Origin: Amorphochlora amoebiformis
Taxonomy: Eukaryota; Cercozoa; Chlorarachniophyceae
Reading direction: 5' to 3'
Assembly: GCA_054601695.1 (NCBI GenBank)
Contig: BAAHQB010000332.1
Coordinates: 1 to 64,000, forward strand
Length of the DNA stretch: 64,000 nt
The position numbers and the translations under genes were made by a program. The notes under the pieces are model-generated. The model ran no database searches, had not been told where the DNA came from, and was given only the letters and a program-made list of their open reading frames with translations. Each line of letters begins with the position of its first letter. Within the stretch, counting starts at the first letter, position 1. Below, in pieces: positions 1 to 45,296 of the stretch.

Positions 1-633
1 GAACATACAAGATACACACACATGTACATACATTCATAATTTTCAACTATCCACCACTCCCCGCCAAAAACCCTCAAATATTTAAGTAACACCTCCCGCG
101 ATCTCTCCCGAAGCTTTCGTCACGCCCCTTGTCGTGCCCGACATCGCCTCGTTCCCCAGATTCAGCTTCGCTCTCGCGAGGCATTGTGCTTCGACAGGTT
201 TTTCTATCGCTGGTCCGACGTTCTTGCTCTGGCCCTTGCCCTCTCGCTCTCGAGTTCAATCTCTTCCGTTGAATAGGAAAAGGTGCGACAGAATACTCTC
301 GCTTCCGCTGAGAAATAAGTGGCAATTTGTCAGTTGTCCGAAAGAATGAAGGTGCATGTAGGACATCACGTACCAGGCCAGGTTACCTTGACTTCACCCA
401 CACCAGCCAACGCACGGGAATGACACCAGCGCCGGTATCCTGTCGCGCTTGTCCGCTTGTGCGTAAGGCGGGAATATAAATCATGGAAAATAAAATGTCG
501 GTTGGTGATAAAAAAAAAAAAGCGCGACGGGGATCGGTCCCCATATGGACTTCCAATATGTAAGATATCATTTTCAGTAATATACCAATTTGTGACAAGA
601 GGCAATGTCACGCTTTCGAAATGGTAAAAAGTT
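1..633 (-). other. Window edge with a possible terminal exon, unassigned
   Basis: This is mixed-composition DNA without microsatellites. On the minus strand a splice-like island reads from an acceptor near 438 (after acaag...gacag) to a donor near 388 (tcaag then gtaacc) and encodes DTGAGVIPVRW. A second open stretch below about 300 is rich in Arg, Glu and Ser. I recognise no family and cannot link the two pieces securely. An A11 run at 510-520 lies beside a short GGGGATCGGTCCCC palindrome. The region could be the 3' end of a minus-strand gene or plain intergenic DNA. Confidence 0.2.
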
Positions 634-705
634 GGAGATGCCGGGTATCGATCCCGGTGCCTCCGAGATGCGAACTCGGCGTGATACCATCTTCACCACA
701 CCCCC
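634..705 (-). tRNA. tRNA-Ala (anticodon CGC)
   Basis: Read on the minus strand, the 72 nt fold into a complete cloverleaf. The acceptor stem is GGGGGTG with CATCTCC and includes a G3-U70 wobble, the established alanine identity element. The D stem is GTGA/TCAC with GG in its loop. The anticodon stem is CCGAG/CTCGG with loop TTCGCAT, giving anticodon CGC for the Ala codon GCG. The T stem is CCGGG/CCCGG with loop ATCGATA. There is no intron and CCA is not encoded. The first T-loop base is A instead of the usual T54, but the B box is otherwise normal. Confidence 0.9.
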
Positions 706-2078
<1,373 letters not shown>

Positions 2079-2643
2079 CTAACCATCATGCACATGCCCA
2101 TTCCAATCAGGTTCAGTGTTGATCGCGTCGAAGTGCCACGTGTTCGAGCTGTCAAAGTCTTTGTCAATCACGTCGTCGATCCCCTCCAGTGGAAGCATTA
2201 GGGACTGGGGCATCAGTGGCAGAGCAGCGGATTCGCTGGGTGTGAACAAGAGGCTCTTACAGGTAGCCGAAAAGCTATCAGTCTCATCCATTGCATCGAA
2301 GGCTGAGCTCGGCAATTCCCTAGTAGGCTTGGGGATAGGGAGCGAGGGCAAAGACGCGACACCCTTCTTCCTCTTTGGTTTTGCCCCATATGGTTCATGA
2401 ATTTTCCACGTGATGTGAGCCGTGGTGGCATCGACCGATCGCGAGCCTGGGGGAGATTGCGGGGGTTTTAGGCGGGCTTGATAGATCTTTAGCTCCTCGG
2501 CGTAGCGCTCCTTGTCGCTGTCAGACATGGCAATATAGACCTGGCATTACAAAGTGACGGTTAGTGTTTGAGGAAATGAACAAGACGGCCACATACATAT
2601 ATAAATGGAAAATATTATATATATATATATATATACATATATA

Positions 2644-2674
<31 letters not shown>

Positions 2675-2729
2675 CTATATATATATATATATATATATCT
2701 ATTTATAAATAAAAATATTTTTATAAATA

Positions 2730-2788
<59 letters not shown>

Positions 2789-2954
2789 GAATAATAATAA
2801 TAATAATGATAATAATAATAATAATAATAATAATAAAATAATAGTGATAGTAATGAGTAATATATCTAGATACATATATACATTTATATTCTACATTTAT
2901 AGCATAAGATGTTCGCATATTACCTATGTAAATGTATAATTATACACATGCACA

Positions 2955-2998
<44 letters not shown>

Positions 2999-3001
2999 TA
3001 G

Positions 3002-3068
<67 letters not shown>

Positions 3069-3071
3069 GAA

Positions 3072-3109
<38 letters not shown>

Positions 3110-3160
3110 ATATATATAAATTTATAAACATAAAAATATATTATATATATAAAAATACAT

Positions 3161-3211
<51 letters not shown>

Positions 3212-3930
3212 ATATGTTATTTTGACACTATATCGCTTCAGGCAGGAGACGGAGAGACTTTGGAAATAGGAATAGAGAGCCTCGGAGCGAGAGAAGGACA
3301 ACATTAATTCATATAACCTGCCGTTCCTCGTCCGATAGCCCCTTCCATTGCATCCCCAGCGTACACGCGTTCATCCCGCTGTGGAACAAGGGCAGCGCCG
3401 AAATTCCAGTAGACCCTGAAACTAGCAGCTTCTTTTGTCTCTTCTTCTGGGCGATTTGAAAGAAGTTGTAAGCTGTCTTGGGCCCTTTTGGCGGCGTGAT
3501 CTTGCTGTTCATTCGATCATATTCGAGCTTCTTGGCCTGCTGCGAAAACACATTTGATATCATCGCTGTAGAACTCTTCCGAGTATGCGTCACTGTGGAT
3601 TTCGAATACGTCGGAAGCTACCCGTACACTCATACACACCCCGAACAGCTACTTGACGGTTAGTCAGGTCACTCGACATTATCGACATCTCGCATGCTCC
3701 ACCTTGACTTTCTCTTCGTCTCTTCTTCTATTGAGCCTTCGCGCCTTCCGAAAACCCTTCCGCTTCCGCATGTTTTGGAGGGTTTTGACATGCGTAGTTG
3801 TCTTTTTGAGCGAGGTCGCGGAGCTGCCCCTCATCGTTCGATAGGCAGTCTCATCGAGGTGAAGGATAGCAGGAACAGCCTCTATCGGCCCTTCGAGGAT
3901 AACAGCGCGAACGGCGTCCTTCACTTGCAT
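2079..3930 (-). CDS. HMG-box protein, probable DNA-binding chromatin or transcription factor
   Basis: Three exons on the minus strand join in phase 0: 3930-3703, 3539-3318 and 2540-2079, with GT-AG introns, giving about 303 residues. The HMG box spans the second and third exons. It opens with [12 protein letters not shown], continues with [12 protein letters not shown] up to the splice, then resumes with [16 protein letters not shown]. This matches the family core (PKRPxxAYxxF, LGxxWKxLSDEEK, Y, DKERY). The stretch between helices 1 and 2 is a few residues longer than usual. The first exon is basic ([11 protein letters not shown]) and the C-terminal 150 residues are low complexity with a KPKRKKG cluster, a possible nuclear signal. 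The start at 3930 is the first Met; an acceptor just upstream (ttcggcag) leaves room for a further 5' exon. The gene is divergent from the MADS-box gene. HMG boxes bend DNA in the nucleus; the targets are unknown. Confidence 0.82.
2610..3220. repeat. Microsatellite filling of an HMG-gene intron
   Basis: The intron from 2541 to 3317 is mostly (AT)n, with an (ATA/ATT)n trinucleotide block at about 2740-2840 and short (GT)n and (AC)n blocks near 3090 and 3160. It splits the HMG-box coding region inside the domain. Confidence 0.85.
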
Positions 3931-4418
3931 GGGATCTGCCGAAACTTTAATCGCGTTAAGTCAAACTTTTTTGGGGGGTTGCAATTTTGGTTCTCGTATA
4001 CTTCCTTTAGGTGAAATTCACTAGTTCCATTCTTTTAATGACATAATATTGGAAACTGCTATCCGAATATCGAATGATAAACTATCCGGGGATATCGAGA
4101 TCAGATATCCCAGATATGAGGATCGATATCTTTCATTATGCCGGGATATGGAATATCTATAATTCGGTCATCAGGTAACAAATCAAGATATCGAGTCAAT
4201 TGAGTCTTAGAGTGCACGTTCCGAGTTCTATTCTTAGCGTCGGAGTCTAACCGGAGACGATGAGACACGTGTATGCATCGGCGAGCATCAGGCAAAATCG
4301 AATCGCCGGCATCCATGTCGCATTGTCCCCGGATTGTCAGGAGGGCCGGCACAGCCCACAGGGCCCCGTTAGATTTCACCCGTCTCTCGTGGGAGTACAC
4401 ATCGATACAGAAACACTC
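3931..4418. promoter_or_regulatory. Shared upstream region of two divergent transcription-factor genes
   Basis: The 488 bp lie between the start codons of the minus-strand HMG-box gene and the plus-strand MADS-box gene, so both promoters should be here. The region has no microsatellite, unlike most non-coding DNA in the window. Between about 4060 and 4165 there is a cluster of near-palindromic gatatc/atatcc words. No TATA box or CArG box was securely identified. The region may be smaller if the HMG gene has another 5' exon. Confidence 0.45.
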
Positions 4419-6053
4419 ATGGGACGCTCCAAAGTTGTCTTGAAGTGAGTCTAAGCTTCTCCTTGCTTCAAACCTTCGAAAATATTGTGCCAAGGACTGA
4501 CTTTTTTCCTTCTGGTTTCCAGGCACATCGATAACCGTTATCAACGCGAGCTGGCGTTCCGGAAGAGAATGGTTGGCCTTATGAAGAAGACGCTCGAACT
4601 GAAGATATTGTGTGGAGTGGAGGTACGTCATCTCGTTTTCATGGATAGTTTCTCCGAAAACGTGGTTTGCTATGCATCGATACAATCCGTCCTTTACATC
4701 CTAGGAAACGAGTTACACTTGATCGAATCCTGAGATGAAACATTGGACACAGGTCGGGTTGTTTGTGTTTGGTGAGCGCATGATGCACGTGTGTTCAAGT
4801 TCCGAAGACCCGGAAGCTATCATCGAGGCGTTTCGGTGCTACGATGGGGATTATCGAATGGTCACGATCGACCAGGTATATTGCATGTGTAATATTTATA
4901 CGTGTGTGTAATATATAATATACATCTATGGACACACAACACAAATGTGTACTCATAATGATTTATATATATATGCTATACATTACTAATAAATGAGATG
5001 CACTGTAGCACATTAACCAAGCACAACCATAGTTCAACGACCTCCAACCTGACCGTTATCGCGCCAAGCAGAAGTGGCCGACGCGCTTCAAGCGATCCGC
5101 TGCTGACCCCGCTCCCAGGGTATCATGACTATAGATTTTATGCCTGTTAACATGCACACTCAGATCCATCTTTCAACCCAAACTAACAGGGCGCCAAGCC
5201 GATTCCGCAGGAAATCAAAGCGAAATCCATCCACCATACCCCGATGCATAGAAGCAAAGGGAAAGGAAGATCACAATTGCAGAGAAAGAGCGATAGGAAG
5301 CAAACATGTGGGAAGCAAGAAATCCGACACTTTGAATCGATGGATGTTGTCAAGGGATCAAGGCAGATGCCACTCAGCGAACGCTGCTTTCCCGCCTCCA
5401 AACCACTTGATTGCGAAGCCTTCCCTCAACCCAACACAAAACTTAACACCCATCGCAAACGACGTCGTACCTCTCAGGGAACCCGATTGTCCACTCTCAA
5501 ATCCAACCATGAAGGCCTTCCTAGTGCCATTCAATGCCCAACTATCAAGGTTTCGGCCCCGTTGGACCTACCACTCCATGCGAGTCAAGACACAACATCC
5601 CCACATGTCATAACCCCGAAGTCATCAACGTCAACTCCGACGTCGTCAACGTCGACATTTCAGCCAAGTTCCATGTCCACGCGATACACTGAGGAATTCG
5701 TCGCCTGTTTATCAGCCTCCAATCCAGCTTCTGGTAGGCTCCCCATGGTGATAATTCCCGAAGTTCTCCGGGACCCGTCGACCAATCGCAACCTGAGCGA
5801 CATATTCGGCACCATGTTTGACAAGCTGGCCGACGACGTCTCGGAGAAGATCGTTGTCAAGCACGGTGACATGCATGACCTCAGCCTGCACCATCTAGAG
5901 GACGAGGATAGCGTGAATCTGCCTCTTGATTCACCACCGCAGCGTCTCACGCCGCTGGGACACAATCCACAAGCTGGTTTAAGTTTTGGGTTGGAGACAC
6001 TGGTCTCTTCCGAAGGGACTTCGATGTTTGAAGATTTGTTTGAGGACTTGTAG
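4419..6053 (+). CDS. MADS-box transcription factor, MEF2/type II-like
   Basis: Five exons join in frame: 4419-4444, 4523-4622, 4753-4875, 5033-5119 and 5190-6053, giving about 399 residues. The MADS domain is residues 1-58. It starts at the initiator Met with MGRSKVVLKHIDNRYQ, then LAFRKRMVGLMKKTLELKIL, CGVE and VGLFVF. The MGR start and GLMKK follow the MEF2-type pattern. In this family the basic N-terminal helix contacts A/T-rich CArG-like DNA and the protein acts as a dimer in the nucleus. Residues 59-90 could be the MEF2-like dimer extension. The remaining 300 residues are low complexity (Ser, Thr, Pro, basic), with an acidic end (EDLFEDL), possibly an activation region. An in-frame upstream Met at 4260 gives a non-homologous extension and is rejected because MADS proteins of this type start at MGR. 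The gene is divergent from an HMG-box gene. Its short, ordinary introns are unlike most others here. Confidence 0.9.
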
Positions 6054-6357
6054 TCAAGATGGCTCTCGAAAATGGTTTTCAGTGGGTGAGTCATTATCGC
6101 TAATTCGACAAGACAGAGAAGCATATGAATCTCTAGGCTCTATAGCAATAAGCTACAAGCCCCTTGAGCAATCGATGTCGGATTGCCAGTGACTGGGACC
6201 CTGCAACTGTGCCATTAGCTATAATGTGGCTAACGGCTACTACGTTCAACATGTGTCACATACAATGCACCGAAATTTGTTATTCATCATGTACATATTT
6301 GTGAATATATGTCTATATACTAAGAGTGAGGTACAAATTTTATACTACGGTAATACA

Positions 6358-6398
<41 letters not shown>

Positions 6399-6448
6399 TA
6401 AGATATATATCGTATATATTTACACATATCATGATTACACATACACAT

Positions 6449-6524
<76 letters not shown>

Positions 6525-6911
6525 ATATATACGATATATATATATATATATATAATATCTAATATGTGTGTATATATATATATATGTATATGTGTGTGTA
6601 ATATACAAATAAAAATATATACACATATATATACACATATATTGTAATACATCTCAAATTTGATAATATTCTTCCAGGAAACTTCCGCTACTAGTAGTAG
6701 AATGATTGATCGTAACTCGTTACCGTCTTGTCACTTGTGTATCAAGGCCAGAAGATTAGAGCTTATATATAAGTTTCCACGTATGCTCTAACTACACGTG
6801 TCGAGATCTAATTTCCATTCTGATATTGACGTTACAATATCCTAGATATCCAGCACTTTTTGACTCATGAGATATATATATATATATATCTAGTGTATAT
6901 ATATATATTTA

Positions 6912-6950
<39 letters not shown>

Positions 6951-7429
6951 TGATCATCCTACTACATATGTAAATATGTGTATATATCTAGATATATATA
7001 TGTATGTATATATATACAATACTAGATATACTAGTATATAACGTATATAAATATTATGATATGTGTATATATATATATCATGATATATGTATATATATAT
7101 ATACATATACATATATCTAGATATATATATACATAACTTAAAAAAATTCAATATCTGGATTCTGGAAGTTTCTAGTAATTTAGGTGATTAAGTCATCTAT
7201 TAGGATGACCTACAAACTCAATATCTGGAAGTTTGTTGTATTCTAGTAATTTGGGTAATTTCATCTATGCGATGCCTAGAAATCGATGAACCCACTGATG
7301 GGTGTCACTGTCTAGCTGTTCGTAGTCCTTAAATATCTGGAATTTTGTAGAAATTTCGCTAAATATCTGGAATTTGTAGAAATTTCCCTAAAATATCTGG
7401 AATTTTGTAGAAATTTCCCTAGATCTCGA
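6054..7429. repeat. Convergent intergenic region with (AT)n and a short repeated ATATCTGGAA motif
   Basis: This lies between the tail-to-tail MADS-box and chorismate synthase genes. (AT)n blocks occupy about 6361-6650 and 6870-7135. From 7150 to 7420, downstream of the chorismate synthase stop, the words atatctggaa and gtagaaattt recur; a unit of about 30 bp (aaatatctgg...tagaaatttc) occurs three times at 7331-7420. No gene was seen. Confidence 0.7.
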
Positions 7430-23686
<16,257 letters not shown>

Positions 23687-24356
23687 CTGTTCCAAACACA
23701 CGCAATACCTCAGTACCCTACCGTTCCGAAATCCTCTCCCTCTCCCCTCTTTTCTGAATACATGGGGGTACCTGAGAACTTTGGAACATCGGAGGGAGGT
23801 CAGCTCGATGTAATTTAAACAGAATAGAGCGAAAATGGCCGAGAAAAGGCCAACCACCAGACGTCGACGCCTCCGAATACTATGCAAAATCACCATTTTT
23901 GAATCGGAATATCTACATTTTCTCCATATTTTTGAGATTTTCCTACCAGGATACAGAATCCCGTCGAAATTGGCCCATATGTGTGTGTACGAAGATCCTT
24001 TTTCCCCCGTTCGGTACTTCGTTAGAAAGCCATTCCAACACTCGCCCTTTTGATAATCTTTATTCTGCCGAAAAGATCTGAAACAAGAAAGATCTTTTCG
24101 TCCAAACAATATGTGATGCAGCCCGTAGTCACAAGGATACATACATGTGACACAGTCCCTTGTCACAAGGATACATATAAGTGACATAGTCCCTTGTCAC
24201 GTTCTAGTTGGCTCTTCCGATGGGGGGATGCAACTCGCATGAAGGCCTCACAAACGGTCGGATACTTATTCTTTTTATAAGAGGGATGTAGGAGACAGGG
24301 GAGACAAGGGGAGGGGATGAGGCGAGAAATATTCGCGAATCCTCCAGTTTTGATAG
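23687..24356. other. Non-repetitive upstream region, divergent genes
   Basis: Lies between chorismate synthase (minus) and the plus-strand gene at 24357. It is ordinary in composition and probably contains both promoters and missing 5' exons. A direct repeat of about 40 bp occurs around 24118-24200 (cacaaggatacata, gtgaca(c/t)agtcccttgt, in 2-3 copies). Long frames exist on both strands (for example 24187-23678 minus and 23835-24053 plus), but none shows a recognisable domain. Confidence 0.5.
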
Positions 24357-24636
24357 CGTTTGGATGGCGCAGATCTGGAGCATGTCACCGAGGAGTTAAT
24401 GGAGGCGCTAAAACACAACGATATCAAGGTTGTTTTTTCATTGAAGAGTAAAGGAGAGGAAATGTTACGTAGAGAAGGGTGGGGGCCGAGGACGGGGAGG
24501 ACAAAATGATGGAAAATTGAGAAGACATACACATTTCTTTCGATTTCTCTAGGCTGTAAGATCGTGTGCCCGCAAGCTTCGAGAGAAGACGGCTGGCGTT
24601 CGATATCCTGCAACAATAGCTGGTATATCCTCATGA
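24357..24636 (+). CDS. 3' end of an unidentified gene, two exons
   Basis: Two phase-0 exons are visible: 24357-24428 (acceptor ttttgatag; starts RLDGADLEHVTEELMEALK) and 24553-24636 (acceptor ttctctag; starts AVRSCARKLREKTAG, ends ISS then TGA). The intron is GT-AG and 124 bp. The first exon looks like an acidic amphipathic helix, the second is basic. I recognise no family. Upstream exons are expected but were not found; the Met at 23835 opens a 72-codon frame that may or may not belong to the gene. It is divergent from chorismate synthase. No long microsatellite is present. Confidence 0.45.
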
Positions 24637-24857
24637 ATACATTGTGTTCAGCTGTAATACACGCTAGTCCTATTACTATTCTTTAGGTTCAGGTTAGGGG
24701 GTGCTGATATCTTGATCCCAACCTTTAGGATTACTTTCGGAGGCAAAATCTTCTTCCTGTGCTGCAGACCTAAGAATGAATGTAACTAAGGGTTAGGTTA
24801 GCGTTTGGTGTATGTATAGGCTTGATATATACATATATATATTTATATGTGTGTGTG

Positions 24858-25146
<289 letters not shown>

Positions 25147-25198
25147 ATATATATAAATATATATATACATACACATACATATATATATGTATATTTAC

Positions 25199-25347
<149 letters not shown>

Positions 25348-25392
25348 TATACATAGATGTATATATGTGCATATATACATGTTAAATTATAT

Positions 25393-25435
<43 letters not shown>

Positions 25436-25509
25436 CGTCTTTATATTATATATATTCTATATACATATATACATATATATATATGTATGTATATGTGTAT
25501 ACTTATGTG

Positions 25510-25546
<37 letters not shown>

Positions 25547-25595
25547 ATTTATGAATATGTACAATTCTTTATTTTATATACTATTAATACATAGA

Positions 25596-25673
<78 letters not shown>

Positions 25674-25769
25674 TTATACATATATACATATATATATACA
25701 TATATACATATATTATATACATACATATACATACACATATACATATAATAGGACATCGAAGAAGTCCAA

Positions 25770-26256
<487 letters not shown>

Positions 26257-27310
26257 TCCTCCACCTCGATAAGTACCAACCCTATATCCTAACCTCATAT
26301 TCACATATCTAAACCCCATATCCAGATATCTTAGCACCATATCCACATATCCTAAAACCATATCCACATATCCTAACACCAGATCCACATTCCTACTTCC
26401 ATATCCATATATCCCAAGCACCATATCCATGTATCCTAGCACCATATCCACATATTCTAACACCATATCCACATATCCTAACACCACCTTGATAATTACC
26501 AAATGTTCCAAATCCATATCCATATATCCTAACCCAAACCCCACATCCTAACCTCATATATTCACATATCTATAACACATACCCACATATCCGAACCCCA
26601 TATCCACATATCCTAACCCCATATCCACATATCCGTACACGATATCCACATATCCTAACCCCATATTCACGATATCCTAACCCCATATCCTAACCGAATA
26701 TCTACATATCCTAACCCCACACCATAACCCCATATCCAAACCTCATACCCACACATCCTAACCCTATATTAAAACCCTAAATCGTATCCTAACCTCATAT
26801 TCTAAGCCTATAATATAACCCTACGCCTATATTTTTTCATAACCTAACCTATATCCTAACCAAACCCCAACATCATAAGCTCATATATCATAAATTTATA
26901 ACCTTATCATATCTCTAACCCTCTATGCTATCCTCACACTATCTCATAACCTTTAATCACATATCCTTCATATCATAACCACATATCATAACCCGATATC
27001 CTAACCTTATCATATATCTCTAACCCTATATATATATCATCCTAACACTATATCATAACCTCTAATCTCATATCCTAACACCGTATCATAATCATAACCA
27101 CATATCATAACCCGATATCAAAACCTTATCATATCTCTAACCCTGTAAGCTATCCTAACAGTAAGATTAAGATATGGGATTAGAGGTTATGATATAGTGT
27201 TAGGATAGCAGATAGGGTTAGAGATATGATAAGGTTAGGTTTATGATATGTGGTTATGATATGGAGGAAGGCTAGAATACCAGTTCGGATATGGCATTAG
27301 AGGTTTTGAT
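26257..27310. repeat. Degenerate CATATCC/CCTAACC minisatellite with an inverted repeat
   Basis: From 26270 to about 26780 units of about 20 bp (accatatccacatatccta) repeat with drift. To about 27160 the pattern becomes atatcataacc/ctctaaccc. The arms at about 27003-27090 and 27172-27255 are inverted copies of each other (for example ctctaatctcatatcc against gggattagaggtt). This may be a decayed telomere-type repeat. Confidence 0.75.
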
Positions 27311-35543
<8,233 letters not shown>

Positions 35544-36470
35544 TCATACCTGAAATTGTATCATTGATTACGGATCTGATCTGGAACTTAGTGCGGCTTC
35601 AGCGACTATTGAACCGTTTGGTCTAGTTAAGAGTTAGTCTGTGAATTAATGAGGTTGATCTAGATACACCACCTATGTATTCTAGAAATTTTTAGAAATT
35701 TTTATGAGCTACGTACTAGACGTACTCTAATTTGAACTAGTTGAATATTTTCATGACTCATCTAGTCATACCTTTCAACTAGACTAGTTCAATAGGTCTA
35801 ATGCTCTGATAGAAACCACGATACAACGACCAGTCTAGCAGTACGTAGAGCTAGGAGTGTATACTCCCGCTGAGGTAACAGTTTAAGAAGAACCTTAAAC
35901 TACGTACTAGCGTAGTTAAAGGATAGTACTAGAGTAGGGTAGAAACTTACTGGTAAGTTACTAGTGTACGTCTAGCTGATACCCGGTATCTAGGGTATAC
36001 CCTCCAGGAAAAATCAATCTCTAGAATCTGTCTACTTTTGAACCAAGTTCTAGTAGCATAAGCGCCAATAACTAGAATAATACTAGAATATTGTAAATTG
36101 GCCCATCAAAGACTCTTAGTTACGGTTACGAGTTAGCTACGGATGCATGAAATTAACACAAAAAATATCTAGATATACACAAGTTCCAAACAGAAGTTTT
36201 TTTACAAATTACGAACAAAATTTGGGAAGCACCACATACACTGCTATATATGTACCATACGTGGCACTTGTACGTGCAGCGCCTTTATATAGTGTTACAG
36301 TTATACGTGCAGCGCCTTTATATGAGTATTATCCGATCGAGCGGAGATATTGATCGCCTCGAATGCCTCATATCATATGTCCACGGCCATAGTTGAGAGT
36401 CTTGAGACTGGTCCTATATTTGAGGAGTGAATATGTTGGCATATGCATGGAAATCAAGGTGTTTATGGGA
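35544..36470. other. CTAG-rich, microsatellite-free 3' flank
   Basis: Downstream of the ankyrin stop codon there is about 900 bp with no simple repeat but many CTAG and TAGT words. A 19-bp direct repeat, acgtgcagcgcctttatat, occurs at about 36272 and 36305. No reading frame of interest. It probably contains the 3' UTR and terminator. Confidence 0.5.
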
Positions 36471-42768
<6,298 letters not shown>

Positions 42769-43200
42769 TCTCCCGAAGAAACAACCTCACGGGGACTTGA
42801 TCTGATCAAGCACGGGTGCCCGGGTCGGTCGTTTGGGTTGACGAGCTCAATGGCCTTCCGAGACCTCTAAGGTTGTTTATCAAGACCTCCAGTAGATTAA
42901 TTTGTTTGAAGTTTATATATCTAGGTTTGCATATCTACATATCTCATATCCAATATTAAATATTTCACGCTGATATATAATTTAATATGATCGATATGAA
43001 AAGGAGCACGTGTTCGGAACCTTTTGGGAATTTGTCGCCCTGGGTACCTGACCATACCCCTTCGACCAACCCCACAACCCAACTACCCCAATGGTACTGT
43101 CAAGACTGACCAGACCCCACGTTCGACGTTCCATGAAGCACGCCCTTTCGCGGAGCACGATCCATAATCCTTCGATATCGTATCGGTTAGAAATGTCTTG
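42769..43200. other. Probable promoter side of the FG-GAP gene
   Basis: About 430 bp of mixed sequence upstream of the FG-GAP start codon. No microsatellite and no recognised motif. The plus-strand frame from 43091 to 43441 overlaps it but has no recognisable domain. Confidence 0.4.
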
Positions 43201-43470
43201 TTATCTTTGTGATTCGTGGAGTCTATCTTTCCCTTCGGAAGGATATACAACAGTGAAGGATTCCTTTAAAAATTGTGGAACCCCCCTCAGATGGTTGTAT
43301 TCGGCAACGCTGCTTGGTCTCAGCTTTTGTCCTTTTGCTTTGCCTTTCTCCGGCGCCTGGAGGAAGACAGCCCAGGCAGACAGTGAGCGCGTTCCAAAGT
43401 TAGCGAGGCGTCGACACATCGCTGTTCTCAGAAGGATATAGCCCCGATGCACGTGCAAGCAGATCATCAT
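43201..43470 (-). CDS. Possible small basic protein, unidentified
   Basis: An intronless frame of 89 codons from Met 43470 to TAA. Its middle reads LSAWAVFLQ, GKAKGQKLRPSS, VAEYNHL, a basic, aromatic pattern faintly like a small HMG-type or mitochondrial protein, but not enough for a call. An acceptor-like tcttcctccag lies inside it, so it could instead be part of a spliced gene. The opposite strand is also open (43091-43441). It sits in tandem upstream of the FG-GAP gene. Confidence 0.3.
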   Translation of the reverse strand: MMICLHVHRGYILLRTAMCRRLANFGTRSLSAWAVFLQAPEKGKAKGQKLRPSSVAEYNHLRGVPQFLKESFTVVYPSEGKDRLHESQR

Positions 43471-43994
43471 CTTCAGAAGTTTGCCTTCGGTTACATCAAT
43501 ACTCTCGTCCCTTAGCTAAAGTCTAGATCGATAGGAAGCCACGGAAGACCGTTATCTTCATTGAAGTATCATCGACGTCGCTAAGGATATGCACGGGCAG
43601 AGATGTTTTGAGTCTCGCCTTGTCTGTACAGCTGTATGTTTGTAAAAATGAGTATTATAAATGTCGTTCTTCGTCCAATTGTCCGGATTTGTTGATTATC
43701 TAAATTGAAACTTACTTGACATTTTTAATGCTTGTTCTACAATTATAGTACATTTAATTTGATAGCAAATTATAATGACCCCGGAACACGAACCTCAACG
43801 GTGAAAGAATTGAATAGTCATATTTCGGCCAGCTAGAATAAGGTATTCAGAATGTTAGTGTGATTTAATCGAAAATGAGCACTGGATTTAATCGAAAATG
43901 AGCACAATCCTGGCTTCCATCGAAAAAAATTAATGAGCACTCGGGTGCCATCGAAAATTAAATCCCGGGTTTCGTGGTGAGAATCGGATTTTAG
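43471..43994. promoter_or_regulatory. Upstream region of the SDR gene with atcgaaaatgagcac repeats
   Basis: Intergenic DNA upstream of the SDR start. Between about 43866 and 43962 the words atcgaaaatgagcac and gccatcgaaaa recur three to four times in about 95 bp, at a distance of 35-130 bp from the start codon, which would suit regulatory sites. No TATA box was identified with confidence. Confidence 0.4.
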
Positions 43995-45035
43995 ATGTCA
44001 ATACCCGATATTCCATTATCCTTGGATTCCGAAGGTCGTCAGTCGCGTCTTTCGTCTTCCATGCTCGTCTCGAGCACCGATGCCTCAAGCCGGACTGCAT
44101 CCAACCCGCCTCGACCTTCCAGCCGTAATGAAATCCCAACCGCCAAGAGACTGAAATTGTCTTCCACCACAATCTCAGCGGAGTTCAAGCCGGTTATTGT
44201 CACTGGTGCGAATAAGGGTATTGGGTTGGCCATCGTTCAACGGTTGCTCGACGAGACCACGGACACCTTTGTCTTTCTCGGCTCGCGAAGGTACGCTTTC
44301 TTGAAATGTTTCACAATCATGGGTCGTATCGTATATTTACCGCGATATTCTCAACGTACTCGAACGGCTGCACGATGAAATATATGAAATACTCATATCG
44401 GCTGCACGATGAAATATATGAAATACTCATATCTTTGTGAGATGCATTCTTTCCGGTTGATATATTCGCTAAAATAGATACGTACATGTAGCTTGGAGCG
44501 TGGAGAGGCTGCTTTGAAGACTGTCCTCTCCGCGGATACCAAAGGCAGGGCGTCGGTGCTTCAGATCGACGTTTCCGATGAGAAGTCGATTGAGAAAGCC
44601 GTTGAAAGTGTCAAGGTACCAGACGAACCTATGCTCTTAGTCTTGCAATATTATAACACAATACGTTTTGACAGTAATAAACTATAAAAATAAAAATATA
44701 TTCATAATACATATTCCACGACTCAAACGCGCGATTGCTTTGATAGTTTCATCCTAACCTTATCCTTACGTTATACAGCAATATCCTTAGGCTTAAAAAT
44801 ACATCTATACGTGTTAGAGTTTATACACACGTCTGTGTGCGCACGCGTAAAACAATATATACATGTACACACATATATATTTGTGTGTGTAATATATACA
44901 CATATATATATATATATATACATATATGTATATATATATATATATATATACATGTGTGTGTATATATGTGTATATATGTGTATATATTTGCACATATATG
45001 TGTATACTACAAATCTAAACATGCTATATATACAC

Positions 45036-45077
<42 letters not shown>

Positions 45078-45078
45078 G

Positions 45079-45155
<77 letters not shown>

Positions 45156-45171
45156 TATTATATATAAAATA

Positions 45172-45206
<35 letters not shown>

Positions 45207-45207
45207 G

Positions 45208-45296
<89 letters not shown>

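Noticed and set aside
521-606. A second tRNA on the minus strand (GGGGACCGATCCCC hairpin before a T11 run)
   Set aside because: The T-arm-like hairpin and Pol III-type T run are there, but no anticodon stem or matching 5' acceptor strand can be paired.
4260-4418. An upstream in-frame start for the MADS-box protein
   Set aside because: The extension has no similarity to the family; MEF2-type MADS proteins begin at MGR.
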